Positions 30,420 through 38,343 of a stretch of DNA of 45,717 bases are shown here, in pieces (the first letter of the stretch is position 1; each line of letters starts with the position of its first letter). The translations under genes and the position numbers were made by a program. Source of the DNA: JAGLCW01 sp964427915 (GTDB lineage: Bacteria; Caldisericota; Caldisericia; UBA6126); contig CAYRWA010000074.1 in assembly GCA_964427915.1 (NCBI GenBank), positions 1 to 45,717 on the forward strand, in the 5' to 3' direction. The notes under the pieces are model-generated. The model saw only the letters and a list, made by a program, of their open reading frames with translations. It did no database searches and was not told the origin of the DNA.

Positions 30420-30492
30420 TTCCATCACAATATTTCATTCCTTTTCTGTATCACTATACTGATAGACTGATGCATTTTTCAAAGGAACAATA

Positions 30493-31191
30493 ATGATAAA
30501 AAAGAATAAGCAACCGAAGGTTTTATGTTTTGATATTTTTCGAACACTGGTTGACCTTGATAGCAGGGCTCCGATAGTGTATAAGAGAATCTTTAACAAG
30601 AAGGGTACTCGTAATCAAATACGAATTTTTTGGTCGGATATTGGTACGTTCTACCGAATCGAGCTGAACAAATCTCTTTCTCAAAACATCTATGAAGGCT
30701 TTGCTCCTATTTTTGTACGAATCATGGAACGGATCAAAACAAAATATTCTTTGTCTGGCTCTCCCCGTCATTACAAAGATATCCTGATAGAAGAAGAAAA
30801 AAAGGCACCTCTCTTTTCGGATGCACTGCAAACTATATCAATTCTATCCAAAAAGGTTTCAATCTGCCTTGTAAGCGATACTGATTCAGAAATGGTGACA
30901 TTGGTATTGCCTACAATTCCAATCAAAAAGCTTTTCTTATCTTGCGATTTTCAGGCTTACAAAGAAGATCCCCAAAATACACTTTTTAAAGCAGTCCTAA
31001 AGGACTACCAAATAGATCCTTCCTCTATTATTCATGTTGGTGACTCCTATTCTGACGTAATAGGGTCAAAAAGAGCAAACATGACCAGTATTTGGATAAA
31101 TCGCTATAGACCTTGGCTTCGATGGAATCATACAGATATCAAACCAGATCATACAATTTCTTCGCTCAATCAGCTTTTAAAAGTAATATGA
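30493..31191 (+). CDS. HAD-superfamily hydrolase
   Basis: Protein of 232 residues with AAAGGA before the ATG. HAD motif I is FDIFRTL (nucleophile Asp14), with Phe in place of the usual second Asp. Motif II is LVSDTD, motif III has Lys in AYKEDP, and motif IV is HVGDSYSDVIGS. The Phe in motif I resembles haloacid dehalogenases and some phosphatases, so the reaction type is open. An alpha-helical cap (about 30-95) lies between motifs I and II. It may act with the glycosyltransferase upstream, for example on a phosphorylated intermediate (inference). Confidence 0.85.
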   Translation: MIKKNKQPKVLCFDIFRTLVDLDSRAPIVYKRIFNKKGTRNQIRIFWSDIGTFYRIELNKSLSQNIYEGFAPIFVRIMERIKTKYSLSGSPRHYKDILIEEEKKAPLFSDALQTISILSKKVSICLVSDTDSEMVTLVLPTIPIKKLFLSCDFQAYKEDPQNTLFKAVLKDYQIDPSSIIHVGDSYSDVIGSKRANMTSIWINRYRPWLRWNHTDIKPDHTISSLNQLLKVI

Positions 31192-31228
31192 CGCCTGGTA
31201 CAATTTGGTTGGTTTTTGCCTGGCAATG

Positions 31229-31264
31229 GGTTCTTAAAAGTAGACCTATGAGAACCTTAAGAAC
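31229..31264 (+). promoter_or_regulatory. Mutually exclusive hairpins in the MATE gene leader
   Basis: GGTTCT (31229-31234) can pair with AGAACC (31251-31256). The overlapping GTTCTTAA (31230-31237) can pair with TTAAGAAC (31257-31264), which ends 6 nt before the MATE start. The second structure would cover the weak AAGAAC ribosome binding site. Regulatory meaning is inference. Confidence 0.4.
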
Positions 31265-31270
31265 AATCCA

Positions 31271-32629
31271 ATGAAAACAAGTCAAGTCTATCTTCTTGGA
31301 GAAGAAAAAATTGGCAAATCCCTTCTAACCCTATCTCTTCCTGCTGTTGTTGGGATGCTCATCAATGGTATTTACAATTTGGTAGATACCATTTTTGTAG
31401 GACAGAAAATTGGTACAATGGGCATTGCGGGATTGGCTGTATACATCCCTATTATGTCTCTTATCATGGCTGTTTGCACACTACTAGGCATTGGCGCGGG
31501 ATCATACTTTTCTCGTTCGTTTGGCAAAAAAGATATTGAAGAAACAAATCATATTACGGGTATTACAATCGTATTAAGTTTTTTATTTGGGAGTTTATTC
31601 GGTTCGTTTGGATTCGTTTATTCAGAATCCATTTTGCGATTGTTCGGCGCAACAGAAACCATTCTTCCATATGCCCTACCCTATACAAAAATGATGTTTA
31701 TTGGAACCATCTATTTCCCTTTTGTGGTATCAATGAACAATTTGCTTCGCGCAGAAGGAAATTCAAAGGATGCTATGATAGCCATGCTTATTGGTGCCAT
31801 CGGGAATATTCTCTTAGATTGGTTTTTTGTTTTTTATCTAGAGTTAGGACTTCAAGGGGCTGCCATCGCTACAAATATTGCCAAGGGATTTTCTGTCTTA
31901 TACATGATTTGGTATTTTCGCTGGAGTGGACATACAATGGTTCAGATGAAATGGAGACATTTCGTGTTAAAGATGTCCATTGTAAAAGAAATTTTTACCG
32001 TTGGCTTTTCCAGTTTTGCCATGAATATTGCAGGCACCATTACTATTTCTCTAACCAATTTCTTCTTGGGCTTTTTTGGTGGAGATATTGCCATAGCCTC
32101 CTATGGACTTATCTATCGAATACTACTACTAGAAATCATGGCTTTAATGGGTTTTGTGCAGGGTTTACAGCCAATCATTGGGTACAATTTTGGTGCAAAA
32201 AAAATAGATCGCGTTCATCAGGCAGTCAAAAAAACTGTTCAATGGACTTTCTTTATTGGACTCTTTGTAATGACAATATGTGAATTGTTCCCCTCACTTG
32301 TCATCCGAGTATTCTCATCAGATATTGAACTCATAAGATATACAATTCTTCCTTTACGTATCATCATGATTTCAACTTTGTTTATTGGAGTACAGATGAC
32401 CTATATGGTATTCTTTCAATCAATTGGTTTGGCAAAGATTGCACTATTTCTATCTATTCTTCGTCAGTTACTACTTTTCATACCTTTGTTACTTCTTTTC
32501 TCCCTCGTATTTGAGTTTGGTGTTATTGGAATATGGCTTTGTTTCCCGTTATCCGACGCTCTATCTACATGTATCTCTGTTGCAGTGTATCAAAATCATA
32601 CAAGAAAAATGTTGCCATCTTTACGCTAA
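31271..32629 (+). CDS. MATE-family efflux transporter
   Basis: Protein of 452 residues with 12 predicted helices in two halves, typical of Na+- or H+-driven multidrug and toxin extrusion proteins of the MepA/NorM type. The opening LSLPAVVGMLINGIYNLVDTIFVGQKIGTMGIAGLAV is diagnostic, and the second half has FVQGLQPIIGYNFGAKK. The presence of a glycosyltransferase and HAD enzyme upstream suggests a link to export or detoxification of a glycosylated compound, but this is inference. Last gene of the 26992-32629 run, followed by a strong terminator. Confidence 0.93.
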   Translation: MKTSQVYLLGEEKIGKSLLTLSLPAVVGMLINGIYNLVDTIFVGQKIGTMGIAGLAVYIPIMSLIMAVCTLLGIGAGSYFSRSFGKKDIEETNHITGITIVLSFLFGSLFGSFGFVYSESILRLFGATETILPYALPYTKMMFIGTIYFPFVVSMNNLLRAEGNSKDAMIAMLIGAIGNILLDWFFVFYLELGLQGAAIATNIAKGFSVLYMIWYFRWSGHTMVQMKWRHFVLKMSIVKEIFTVGFSSFAMNIAGTITISLTNFFLGFFGGDIAIASYGLIYRILLLEIMALMGFVQGLQPIIGYNFGAKKIDRVHQAVKKTVQWTFFIGLFVMTICELFPSLVIRVFSSDIELIRYTILPLRIIMISTLFIGVQMTYMVFFQSIGLAKIALFLSILRQLLLFIPLLLLFSLVFEFGVIGIWLCFPLSDALSTCISVAVYQNHTRKMLPSLR

Positions 32630-32708
32630 ACATGTAACTACCAGCACTTATAGAAGTATAAATGATGAATGGTTTCCCTCGCATTTTGAAACCGTAACCA
32701 TCAATTCG

Positions 32709-32735
32709 ACCCGGCATTTTCGTGCCGGGTTTTTT
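32709..32735 (+). terminator. Intrinsic terminator after the MATE gene
   Basis: ACCCGGCA (32709-32716) and TGCCGGGT (32723-32730) form a perfect 8-bp GC-rich stem with a 6-nt loop, followed by a T-run. It works for plus-strand transcripts; the M42 gene stop lies at its edge. Confidence 0.9.
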
Positions 32736-33732
32736 AGTTAAATGAGGAGGAGTGAATCATTCCATCAAGGAGATAAATACAAGATCCAACATCCGCCATA
32801 TCTACTATTCCCACAGGACTATGACCGTAACGTGTTGGAATTGATATACCACAACTTGGTACTCCTTTTTCAAAAAGATGTATTGCTCCAGCATCTGTTC
32901 CTCCACGAGCTAATACTTCCTTTTGATAGGAAATCTTGTGGGAAGCAGCATATGAGCATAAAAAGGTAACCAGGGTATCATCACATACAACACTTCCGTC
33001 CATTACTTTGATTGCAGCGCCTTCTCCAAGTTTTGTGAAACCGTTAGCCGCTCCTGGTGTATCAAAAGAACCCGTAATGTCTACTGCAACTCCAATATCA
33101 GGCTTGCAAGTATGAACAGCTACTTTTGCTCCTCGAAGTCCCAGTTCTTCTTGTACAGAAAAAACAAAAAAAACATCGTGCATGGGAATGGTTTCCATTT
33201 CAGACAGCACGCGCATTAAAATATAACAGCCTATTCTATCATCCATTGCCTTTGAAGCAATTAATCGACCTGCTAGTGGAGTGAAAGGACCAATGTAAGA
33301 AGCAGGCTCCCCGATATCGATATATGATAAAGCCTCTTTTTTTGAATGTGCTCCGATATCAACATACAATGCTGAAAAATCTTTGTCATCTTTTTCTTTG
33401 CCATCCGGAAGAATGACTCCAATAACCCCTTGTCGGAATTGAATTTTTTGGTAAAGGGATGCTTTGTTACTTATGCCCCCCATATATCTTACCTTAACAA
33501 ATCCTTTATCGGTTACATCAACAGCTGCAAAGCCAATTTCATCCATGTGCGCTGAAATCATAATTCTTTTTTTATTGGGATGATCCATGCCTTTTTTTAA
33601 AACAATCAGATTGCCTATTTGATCCACAAAAACATCATCTGCATAGGTTTTACAAAATGCATGAATGTATTCACGAACAGGTTGTTCAAAACCACTGACA
33701 CCAAACACTTGTGTTAGATCATCTAAATACAT
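32734..33732 (-). CDS. M42-family metallo-aminopeptidase
   Basis: The start at 33732 (MYLDDLTQVFGVSG), supported by GGAGTG at good spacing, gives 332 residues. M42 dinuclear-metal ligands are recognisable: His in SAHMDEIGF, Asp in KAMDDRIGCY, catalytic and ligand Glu in VQEELGLRGA, Asp in VAVDITG and the last His in YGHSPVG. GGTDAGAIH is also typical. Such enzymes form tetrahedral dodecamers and remove N-terminal residues from oligopeptides in the cytoplasm, which fits growth on peptides. Transcribed alone and divergent from the MFS gene. Confidence 0.93.
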   Translation of the reverse strand: MYLDDLTQVFGVSGFEQPVREYIHAFCKTYADDVFVDQIGNLIVLKKGMDHPNKKRIMISAHMDEIGFAAVDVTDKGFVKVRYMGGISNKASLYQKIQFRQGVIGVILPDGKEKDDKDFSALYVDIGAHSKKEALSYIDIGEPASYIGPFTPLAGRLIASKAMDDRIGCYILMRVLSEMETIPMHDVFFVFSVQEELGLRGAKVAVHTCKPDIGVAVDITGSFDTPGAANGFTKLGEGAAIKVMDGSVVCDDTLVTFLCSYAASHKISYQKEVLARGGTDAGAIHLFEKGVPSCGISIPTRYGHSPVGIVDMADVGSCIYLLDGMIHSSSFN

Positions 33733-33829
33733 ATTCACACTCCATATATGGTTGACTTCACCATTATTGTAACACATCGAAACAAAAGTATATATTGTAA
33801 TCACTACAAATTAATTTATACCATATGCC

Positions 33830-35104
33830 ATGAGTACAGAAGCATTGAACGATATCCGAGTAAATGTTCGTTGGAATTTTATCGTAAATACTATAGATGA
33901 GGCTTTTTGGGTCCTATCTACCAATTTGGCCTCGATTATTGCCTTGCTCCCTGTCTTTATTGAAAAACTGGGAGGATCCAATATCGTTATTGGCATCATT
34001 CCAGGGTTGGCTTTCATTTGTGTAATGTTGCCAGGAATTATAAGTGCAAACGCAGTTGAAAACAAACCCAATAAACTGGCATTTGTTAAAAAGATTACCC
34101 TATGGCAACGGTTTCCATTTATCGTTCTTGCTCTTAGTGCTTATTTTTTAGCCATACCCTATCCATCTCTCACCATCTGGGTTTCAATCATTTGTGTCAT
34201 TCTGATTTTTGGAACTTCAGGAATCATCCAACCTGCCTGGTTAGGATATATTGCTAAAGTTACACCCAGTCGGAAATTGGGGAGCTTCTTCGCTACTGCC
34301 AATGGGCTTGGGGCTCTTCTGGGTATTGGTGGCTTTGTTCTGGCTGCCTATCTTTTGGATAGATTTGCATTTCCAATGAATTACTTTCTACTATTCTCTT
34401 GCGCTTCCGTAGCTGTCTTCATTTCATACTGGATGGTATTGCTAGGAAGAGAACCGGATATGAAAGACAAGACCATTCAAACAACTTCCAAGGACTTCTT
34501 CAAAGCTCTGCCTATGGTTCTTAAAAATGATAGATCGTTCGTACACTTCATTGTTGTCCGTAATCTGCAATGTCTGGGGTCTATGGCGACAACTTTTTTT
34601 ACTGTGTACGCTATCAAATCTCTTCGTTTTCCAGATTCTTCTGCAGGAATACTATCCATTTTTTTAGCATCCTCACAGTCTTTTTTCTTTTTTGTTTGGG
34701 GTTATGTTGGAGATCGGAAAAGTCATAAATTGGTCCTTACGATTGCATCGTTAGGATTAATCTCTACCTCAATCATACTCATGTTCTTTCAATCCTGGGT
34801 TGCTTTATGTATTGTATTCGTTATGCTAGGGATATACTATAGTGGTATTGGTTGTAGTGGACTAGCATTGTTACACAATATGGCGCCCAAAGGACGTTAT
34901 CCTACATATATTGCTTTGTACAACTCTTTACAAGTGGTGAGTGCTTTTATTGCACCAGTTTTGGGGGGTTGGATATCAGAATTATATGGATGGACAATAA
35001 TGTTTACTGTTGCGCTTCTTTTAAGTATCCTTGGCCTCTTTTGGTTGTTACTTTTTGTTCATGAAAACAGGAGAGTATTGAATGAAGAACCACAGATCCT
35101 ATAG
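33830..35104 (+). CDS. Major facilitator superfamily transporter
   Basis: Protein of 424 residues with about 12 hydrophobic helices and the MFS central loop (REPDMKD region near 206). The region FGTSGIIQPAWLGYIAKVTPSRKLGSFF is shared with uncharacterised MFS proteins. The second half includes a GDRKSHK loop typical of the A-like motif. The substrate is unknown. The start lacks a strong ribosome binding site and follows AT-rich sequence, so the mRNA may have a very short leader. The 3' end overlaps the next gene by 23 nt. Confidence 0.88.
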   Translation: MSTEALNDIRVNVRWNFIVNTIDEAFWVLSTNLASIIALLPVFIEKLGGSNIVIGIIPGLAFICVMLPGIISANAVENKPNKLAFVKKITLWQRFPFIVLALSAYFLAIPYPSLTIWVSIICVILIFGTSGIIQPAWLGYIAKVTPSRKLGSFFATANGLGALLGIGGFVLAAYLLDRFAFPMNYFLLFSCASVAVFISYWMVLLGREPDMKDKTIQTTSKDFFKALPMVLKNDRSFVHFIVVRNLQCLGSMATTFFTVYAIKSLRFPDSSAGILSIFLASSQSFFFFVWGYVGDRKSHKLVLTIASLGLISTSIILMFFQSWVALCIVFVMLGIYYSGIGCSGLALLHNMAPKGRYPTYIALYNSLQVVSAFIAPVLGGWISELYGWTIMFTVALLLSILGLFWLLLFVHENRRVLNEEPQIL

Positions 35105-35885
35105 AACACCGAATCCACTTCAGCTGTTTGCAGATGCCTTTATCCTACTGCTTTCTCGTATCGAAACCATTCTATACGTATCCATACCCATCAACCTATT
35201 GAAGTATTTACTTTTCGCCATCATAACTTGGTTTTTGTCGAGCTTCCAGACGGCGACAACTGGCTCATTTTTTGTTGCAATGGGTTTCTTCGTAGGGGTG
35301 TATTGTATTAATTCTTACGTAACGCTCATCTATTCTTTATTTTTGTTAGAAGAAGGTTCTTCTTTACCAGAATCTTTACAAAAGGGAAAAAAACTGTTTC
35401 GAACTATTCTGCTTTCTGATATGTTTTTTCTAGGGATATCTTTGTTTGTATACATCCCATTTATTCTTATCAGCAATCTTTCTTTTCAAGATTTACCCCT
35501 GGAAACATACAGTTTTTTCCCCTCGTTTTTGATTCCTTATGTTTTGCTTGGAATCATTTGGTTTCTTTTTGTTTTCGCACCTTATCACAGTTCTATACGT
35601 TTGTTTTTGATACATCCAGAGGGATCAACATTTCAAGTGTGGAAGAAAGGATATCGAAAGTATTTTCAGAACTTTTTTTGGATTGTACTTTATTATTTCT
35701 GCTTCGGTGTTTTGTATATTCTCATCAGTAGTCGCTTGTCAAATTACTTCCTTTTCGAAATACTCATGGTTGTCTTCATTCCTTTCCAATCCTCTATTGA
35801 TGTTGTTTCGTTCAAAAAAATTAAGGCATTACAAGAAAAAAAAGGTAGCAATGTAAGCCGTAGGAACCCAGGTGAGGGTTCCTGA
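35082..35885 (+). CDS. Integral membrane protein, function unknown
   Basis: Protein of 267 residues with about six hydrophobic segments separated by short loops. Its layout (NPLQLFADAFILLLSRIETILY near the start, a RLFLIHPEGSTFQVWKKGYRK loop near 180) loosely resembles DUF975 or glycerophosphodiesterase-type membrane domains, but I cannot assign a family. AGGAG at 35069-35073 supports the ATG, which lies inside the MFS gene, so the two are coupled. The C-terminus is basic and hydrophilic. Confidence 0.75.
   Translation: MKNHRSYRTPNPLQLFADAFILLLSRIETILYVSIPINLLKYLLFAIITWFLSSFQTATTGSFFVAMGFFVGVYCINSYVTLIYSLFLLEEGSSLPESLQKGKKLFRTILLSDMFFLGISLFVYIPFILISNLSFQDLPLETYSFFPSFLIPYVLLGIIWFLFVFAPYHSSIRLFLIHPEGSTFQVWKKGYRKYFQNFFWIVLYYFCFGVLYILISSRLSNYFLFEILMVVFIPFQSSIDVVSFKKIKALQEKKGSNVSRRNPGEGS
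35862..35883 (+). other. Hairpin spanning a stop codon
   Basis: AGGAACCC (35862-35869) and GGGTTCCT (35876-35883) form a perfect 8-bp stem whose last base is the first of the TGA stop of the membrane protein gene. No T-run follows, so it is more likely an mRNA 3' stabilising or weak termination element than a standard terminator. Confidence 0.5.
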
Positions 35886-35975
35886 TATGGAGGGCAATAG
35901 AAAGAATGATCTTACACCTTCATTGTACATATTCTGTCTTTTTATTGGTTACAAATTTGTAAAGGAGTATAAAGT

Positions 35976-36488
35976 ATGAACAAGAGTACGATTATTAACG
36001 ATTTACCTCAACTGATGAAGAAGTTGGTTGCTGGACAAGTGATCCTTACTTCAAAAGTGCAAGATCGATTCGCAGGAATGACAATTGCATGGGGGTTCTT
36101 TGGCAATATGTGGAATCAATTGTATTTCACAGCAGCTGTCAGACCCTCTAGGCATACGTTCTCGATTATACGTCTTTCTCATTCCTTCACAGTTAATTTT
36201 TTTGATCGTGGCTACGAGAAAGAACTCCACTATTTCGGCAGCATGAGTGGCTATCAGGAAAACAAGTTTTGCAATGATGCTCTTCATATAGATATGCCTC
36301 TTTTGGATCAATTTACAGCACCCATAGTAGAGGCAAAATATGCAATTGAGTGCAAAGTGAAAGATTCTCATCCAATAAACGCATACCAAATCCAATCTCA
36401 AACGGATACGCTTACATTCTATCCTCAAAACAATGACTATCACATTATGGTCTATGGAAAAATTGAAGAGATGGTAAAGCGTGTGTAA
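35976..36488 (+). CDS. Flavin reductase-like domain protein
   Basis: Protein of 170 residues preceded by AAAGGAG. The sequence GQVILTSKVQDRFAGMTIAWGFFGNMWNQLYFTAAVRPSRHTFSII matches the FMN-binding flavin reductase-like/flavoredoxin fold, with SFTVNFFDRGYEKELHYFGSMSGY as the usual second block. Such proteins bind FMN and pass electrons from NAD(P)H or other donors. It overlaps the IspH-MiaA gene by 8 nt; IspH is an iron-sulfur enzyme that needs an external reductant, so a functional link is tempting but unproven. Confidence 0.82.
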   Translation: MNKSTIINDLPQLMKKLVAGQVILTSKVQDRFAGMTIAWGFFGNMWNQLYFTAAVRPSRHTFSIIRLSHSFTVNFFDRGYEKELHYFGSMSGYQENKFCNDALHIDMPLLDQFTAPIVEAKYAIECKVKDSHPINAYQIQSQTDTLTFYPQNNDYHIMVYGKIEEMVKRV

Positions 36489-38343
36489 TCCCATTCAAAT
36501 TTGTGAAGATTTGGGATTTTGTGGTGGGGTTCGAAATGCTGTATGGAAATCTGTTTTAAGTATTGAGAAAAACAAAGAAATCATCGTATTTGGCGATTTA
36601 ATTCACAACGATCGAGTCCTTCATGAGCTATCCTTAAACAATGTTCGAATTGTCAAAGATCTTCAACAAGTTCATCCGTATACACGAGTAATAATTCCAG
36701 CACATGGGATCACCAAAGAAAACCTGGAACGTTTGCATCAAAGAACTCGTGATATTATTGATATGACTTGTCCGATGGTTGTCAATATGAGGAATAAACT
36801 GATTCATCTGTCTCAAGTATGTGATCTTGTTGTCTTGGTAGGACGAAAAAATCACACTGAAATTGTTGGAGCAATCAGCTTTTCTCAAAAGGAGAAAATT
36901 CTCGTTATTGAATCTTTAGAAGACTTGCAATCTTCTTCTGTTTTTCAAAACACTTTGGATATGCACCCTCATTGCAATATTGGTCTGATAAGTCAAACAA
37001 CTGCTTCAAGCAAAGTTTTTTTTACTATTCAGCAGTGGCTTCAATTGAAAACAAGCCTTTCTTTAACCATCATGAATACACTATGCCCAACAGTCATTAA
37101 AAGACAAAAAAACGCCGAAAAGTATGCACACAACTCTGATGCAATTGTTGTTGTTGGAGATCGAAGAAGTTCTAATACATACAGCCTTTTTGAAATTGCC
37201 CGTTCCATTAACCCTCATTCATATTTTGTTCCAAGTAACTCAACAATAGAGAAGAACGAAAAAGAGTACCTTCAACAGGCTCAAAGTATATCCATTCTTG
37301 CTGGTACATCTTCCCCGTATTACGTCCTAGACGAGACACTTGAGTCACTACACCAAGTGATTGCCGAACAGTCTACAAAAAAACCTGTCATTGTAATGTA
37401 TGGCCCTACAGCTGTAGGGAAAACAGCCTTTACCGAACGTTTCGCTCAGAAACACCCTTCCGACATTATCAACTTTGATTCTATGCAAGTCTACAAACAC
37501 CTAATGATAGGTACTGCCAGACCAAAAAAGGAGGATTCTTCGATTCCACAACATCTTTTTGGATATGTGAATCCAAACAATAGAATATCTGTTGCAGAGT
37601 ACCAAAAAAAAGCAATACATACTATTCAAGATGTCTTGAAAAGAGATCGCATTCCTATTTTAGTTGGGGGTAGTTATTTGTATGTATCATCTCTTATAGA
37701 CGGACTTTTTGATATGAAGCATGATAAGAACTTGCAAGAAGTACGACAAAAACTCCTGAAAGAAAGCCAGGAATCAGGGTTGTATGAAATGTACAATAGA
37801 CTTCTTTCTCTAGATCCTGATGCTGCCAGGAAAATACATGCAAATGACCAAAAAAGGATTCTTCGAGCATTAGAAGTATACGAAGTAACAGGAAAACCTA
37901 TATCACAACTACAGAGAGAATCGACAGAAAAGGCTCCCTTTTTCTTTATCAAATTTGGACTCTTGCGTACTCCAGAAGAAATCTACTCTCGCATCCATCA
38001 TCGAACAAAAAAAATGTTTGAAGAAGGACTTTTAGAAGAAGTTCAATGGCTTCTTGATGAAGGGTACAAAGATGCTCTATACGAGATAAAGGCACATGGA
38101 TATCGAGAATGTATTGAGTACTTGGAAAAAAAGAAAACCTTAGAAGAAACAATAGAATTAATGGAAAAAAACACCCGTCATTATGCAAAACGTCAACTCA
38201 CATGGCTTCGACAGAGGTCAGATTTTCACCTGTTAAATCTAGATGCTTGTTCTTCTTTGGATACGGTCGTATCGTCAGCCCTCCACATCACAGGGCTCTC
38301 AATGAGCCATTCTTTTATCCAAAGTGCATTCAATCAACCCTAA
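36481..38343 (+). CDS. ispH-miaA: Fused HMBPP reductase (IspH) and tRNA dimethylallyltransferase (MiaA)
   Basis: A single 620-residue frame holds two enzymes. Residues 1-290 are IspH, the last MEP-pathway enzyme: iron-sulfur cysteines Cys14 (GFCGGV), Cys97 (DMTCPMV) and Cys202 (NTLCPTV), His42, His75 (PAHGI), the NHTEIVG pair His125 and Glu127, the SQTT motif and SSN at 230-232. Residues 301-620 are MiaA: P-loop GPTAVGKT (308-315), DSMQVY (333-338), IGTARP, VGGSYLY, RALEVYEVTGKPIS and YAKRQLTWLRQ. The linker is only about ten residues. IspH makes DMAPP (with IPP), and MiaA places dimethylallyl on A37 of tRNAs reading U-initial codons. The start is GTG at 36481, overlapping the preceding gene; no later start keeps Cys14. 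Confidence 0.95.
   Translation: MCNPIQICEDLGFCGGVRNAVWKSVLSIEKNKEIIVFGDLIHNDRVLHELSLNNVRIVKDLQQVHPYTRVIIPAHGITKENLERLHQRTRDIIDMTCPMVVNMRNKLIHLSQVCDLVVLVGRKNHTEIVGAISFSQKEKILVIESLEDLQSSSVFQNTLDMHPHCNIGLISQTTASSKVFFTIQQWLQLKTSLSLTIMNTLCPTVIKRQKNAEKYAHNSDAIVVVGDRRSSNTYSLFEIARSINPHSYFVPSNSTIEKNEKEYLQQAQSISILAGTSSPYYVLDETLESLHQVIAEQSTKKPVIVMYGPTAVGKTAFTERFAQKHPSDIINFDSMQVYKHLMIGTARPKKEDSSIPQHLFGYVNPNNRISVAEYQKKAIHTIQDVLKRDRIPILVGGSYLYVSSLIDGLFDMKHDKNLQEVRQKLLKESQESGLYEMYNRLLSLDPDAARKIHANDQKRILRALEVYEVTGKPISQLQRESTEKAPFFFIKFGLLRTPEEIYSRIHHRTKKMFEEGLLEEVQWLLDEGYKDALYEIKAHGYRECIEYLEKKKTLEETIELMEKNTRHYAKRQLTWLRQRSDFHLLNLDACSSLDTVVSSALHITGLSMSHSFIQSAFNQP

Noticed and set aside
35862..35883. Intrinsic terminator after the membrane protein gene
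   Set aside because: The hairpin is perfect but not followed by Ts; kept only as a hairpin.
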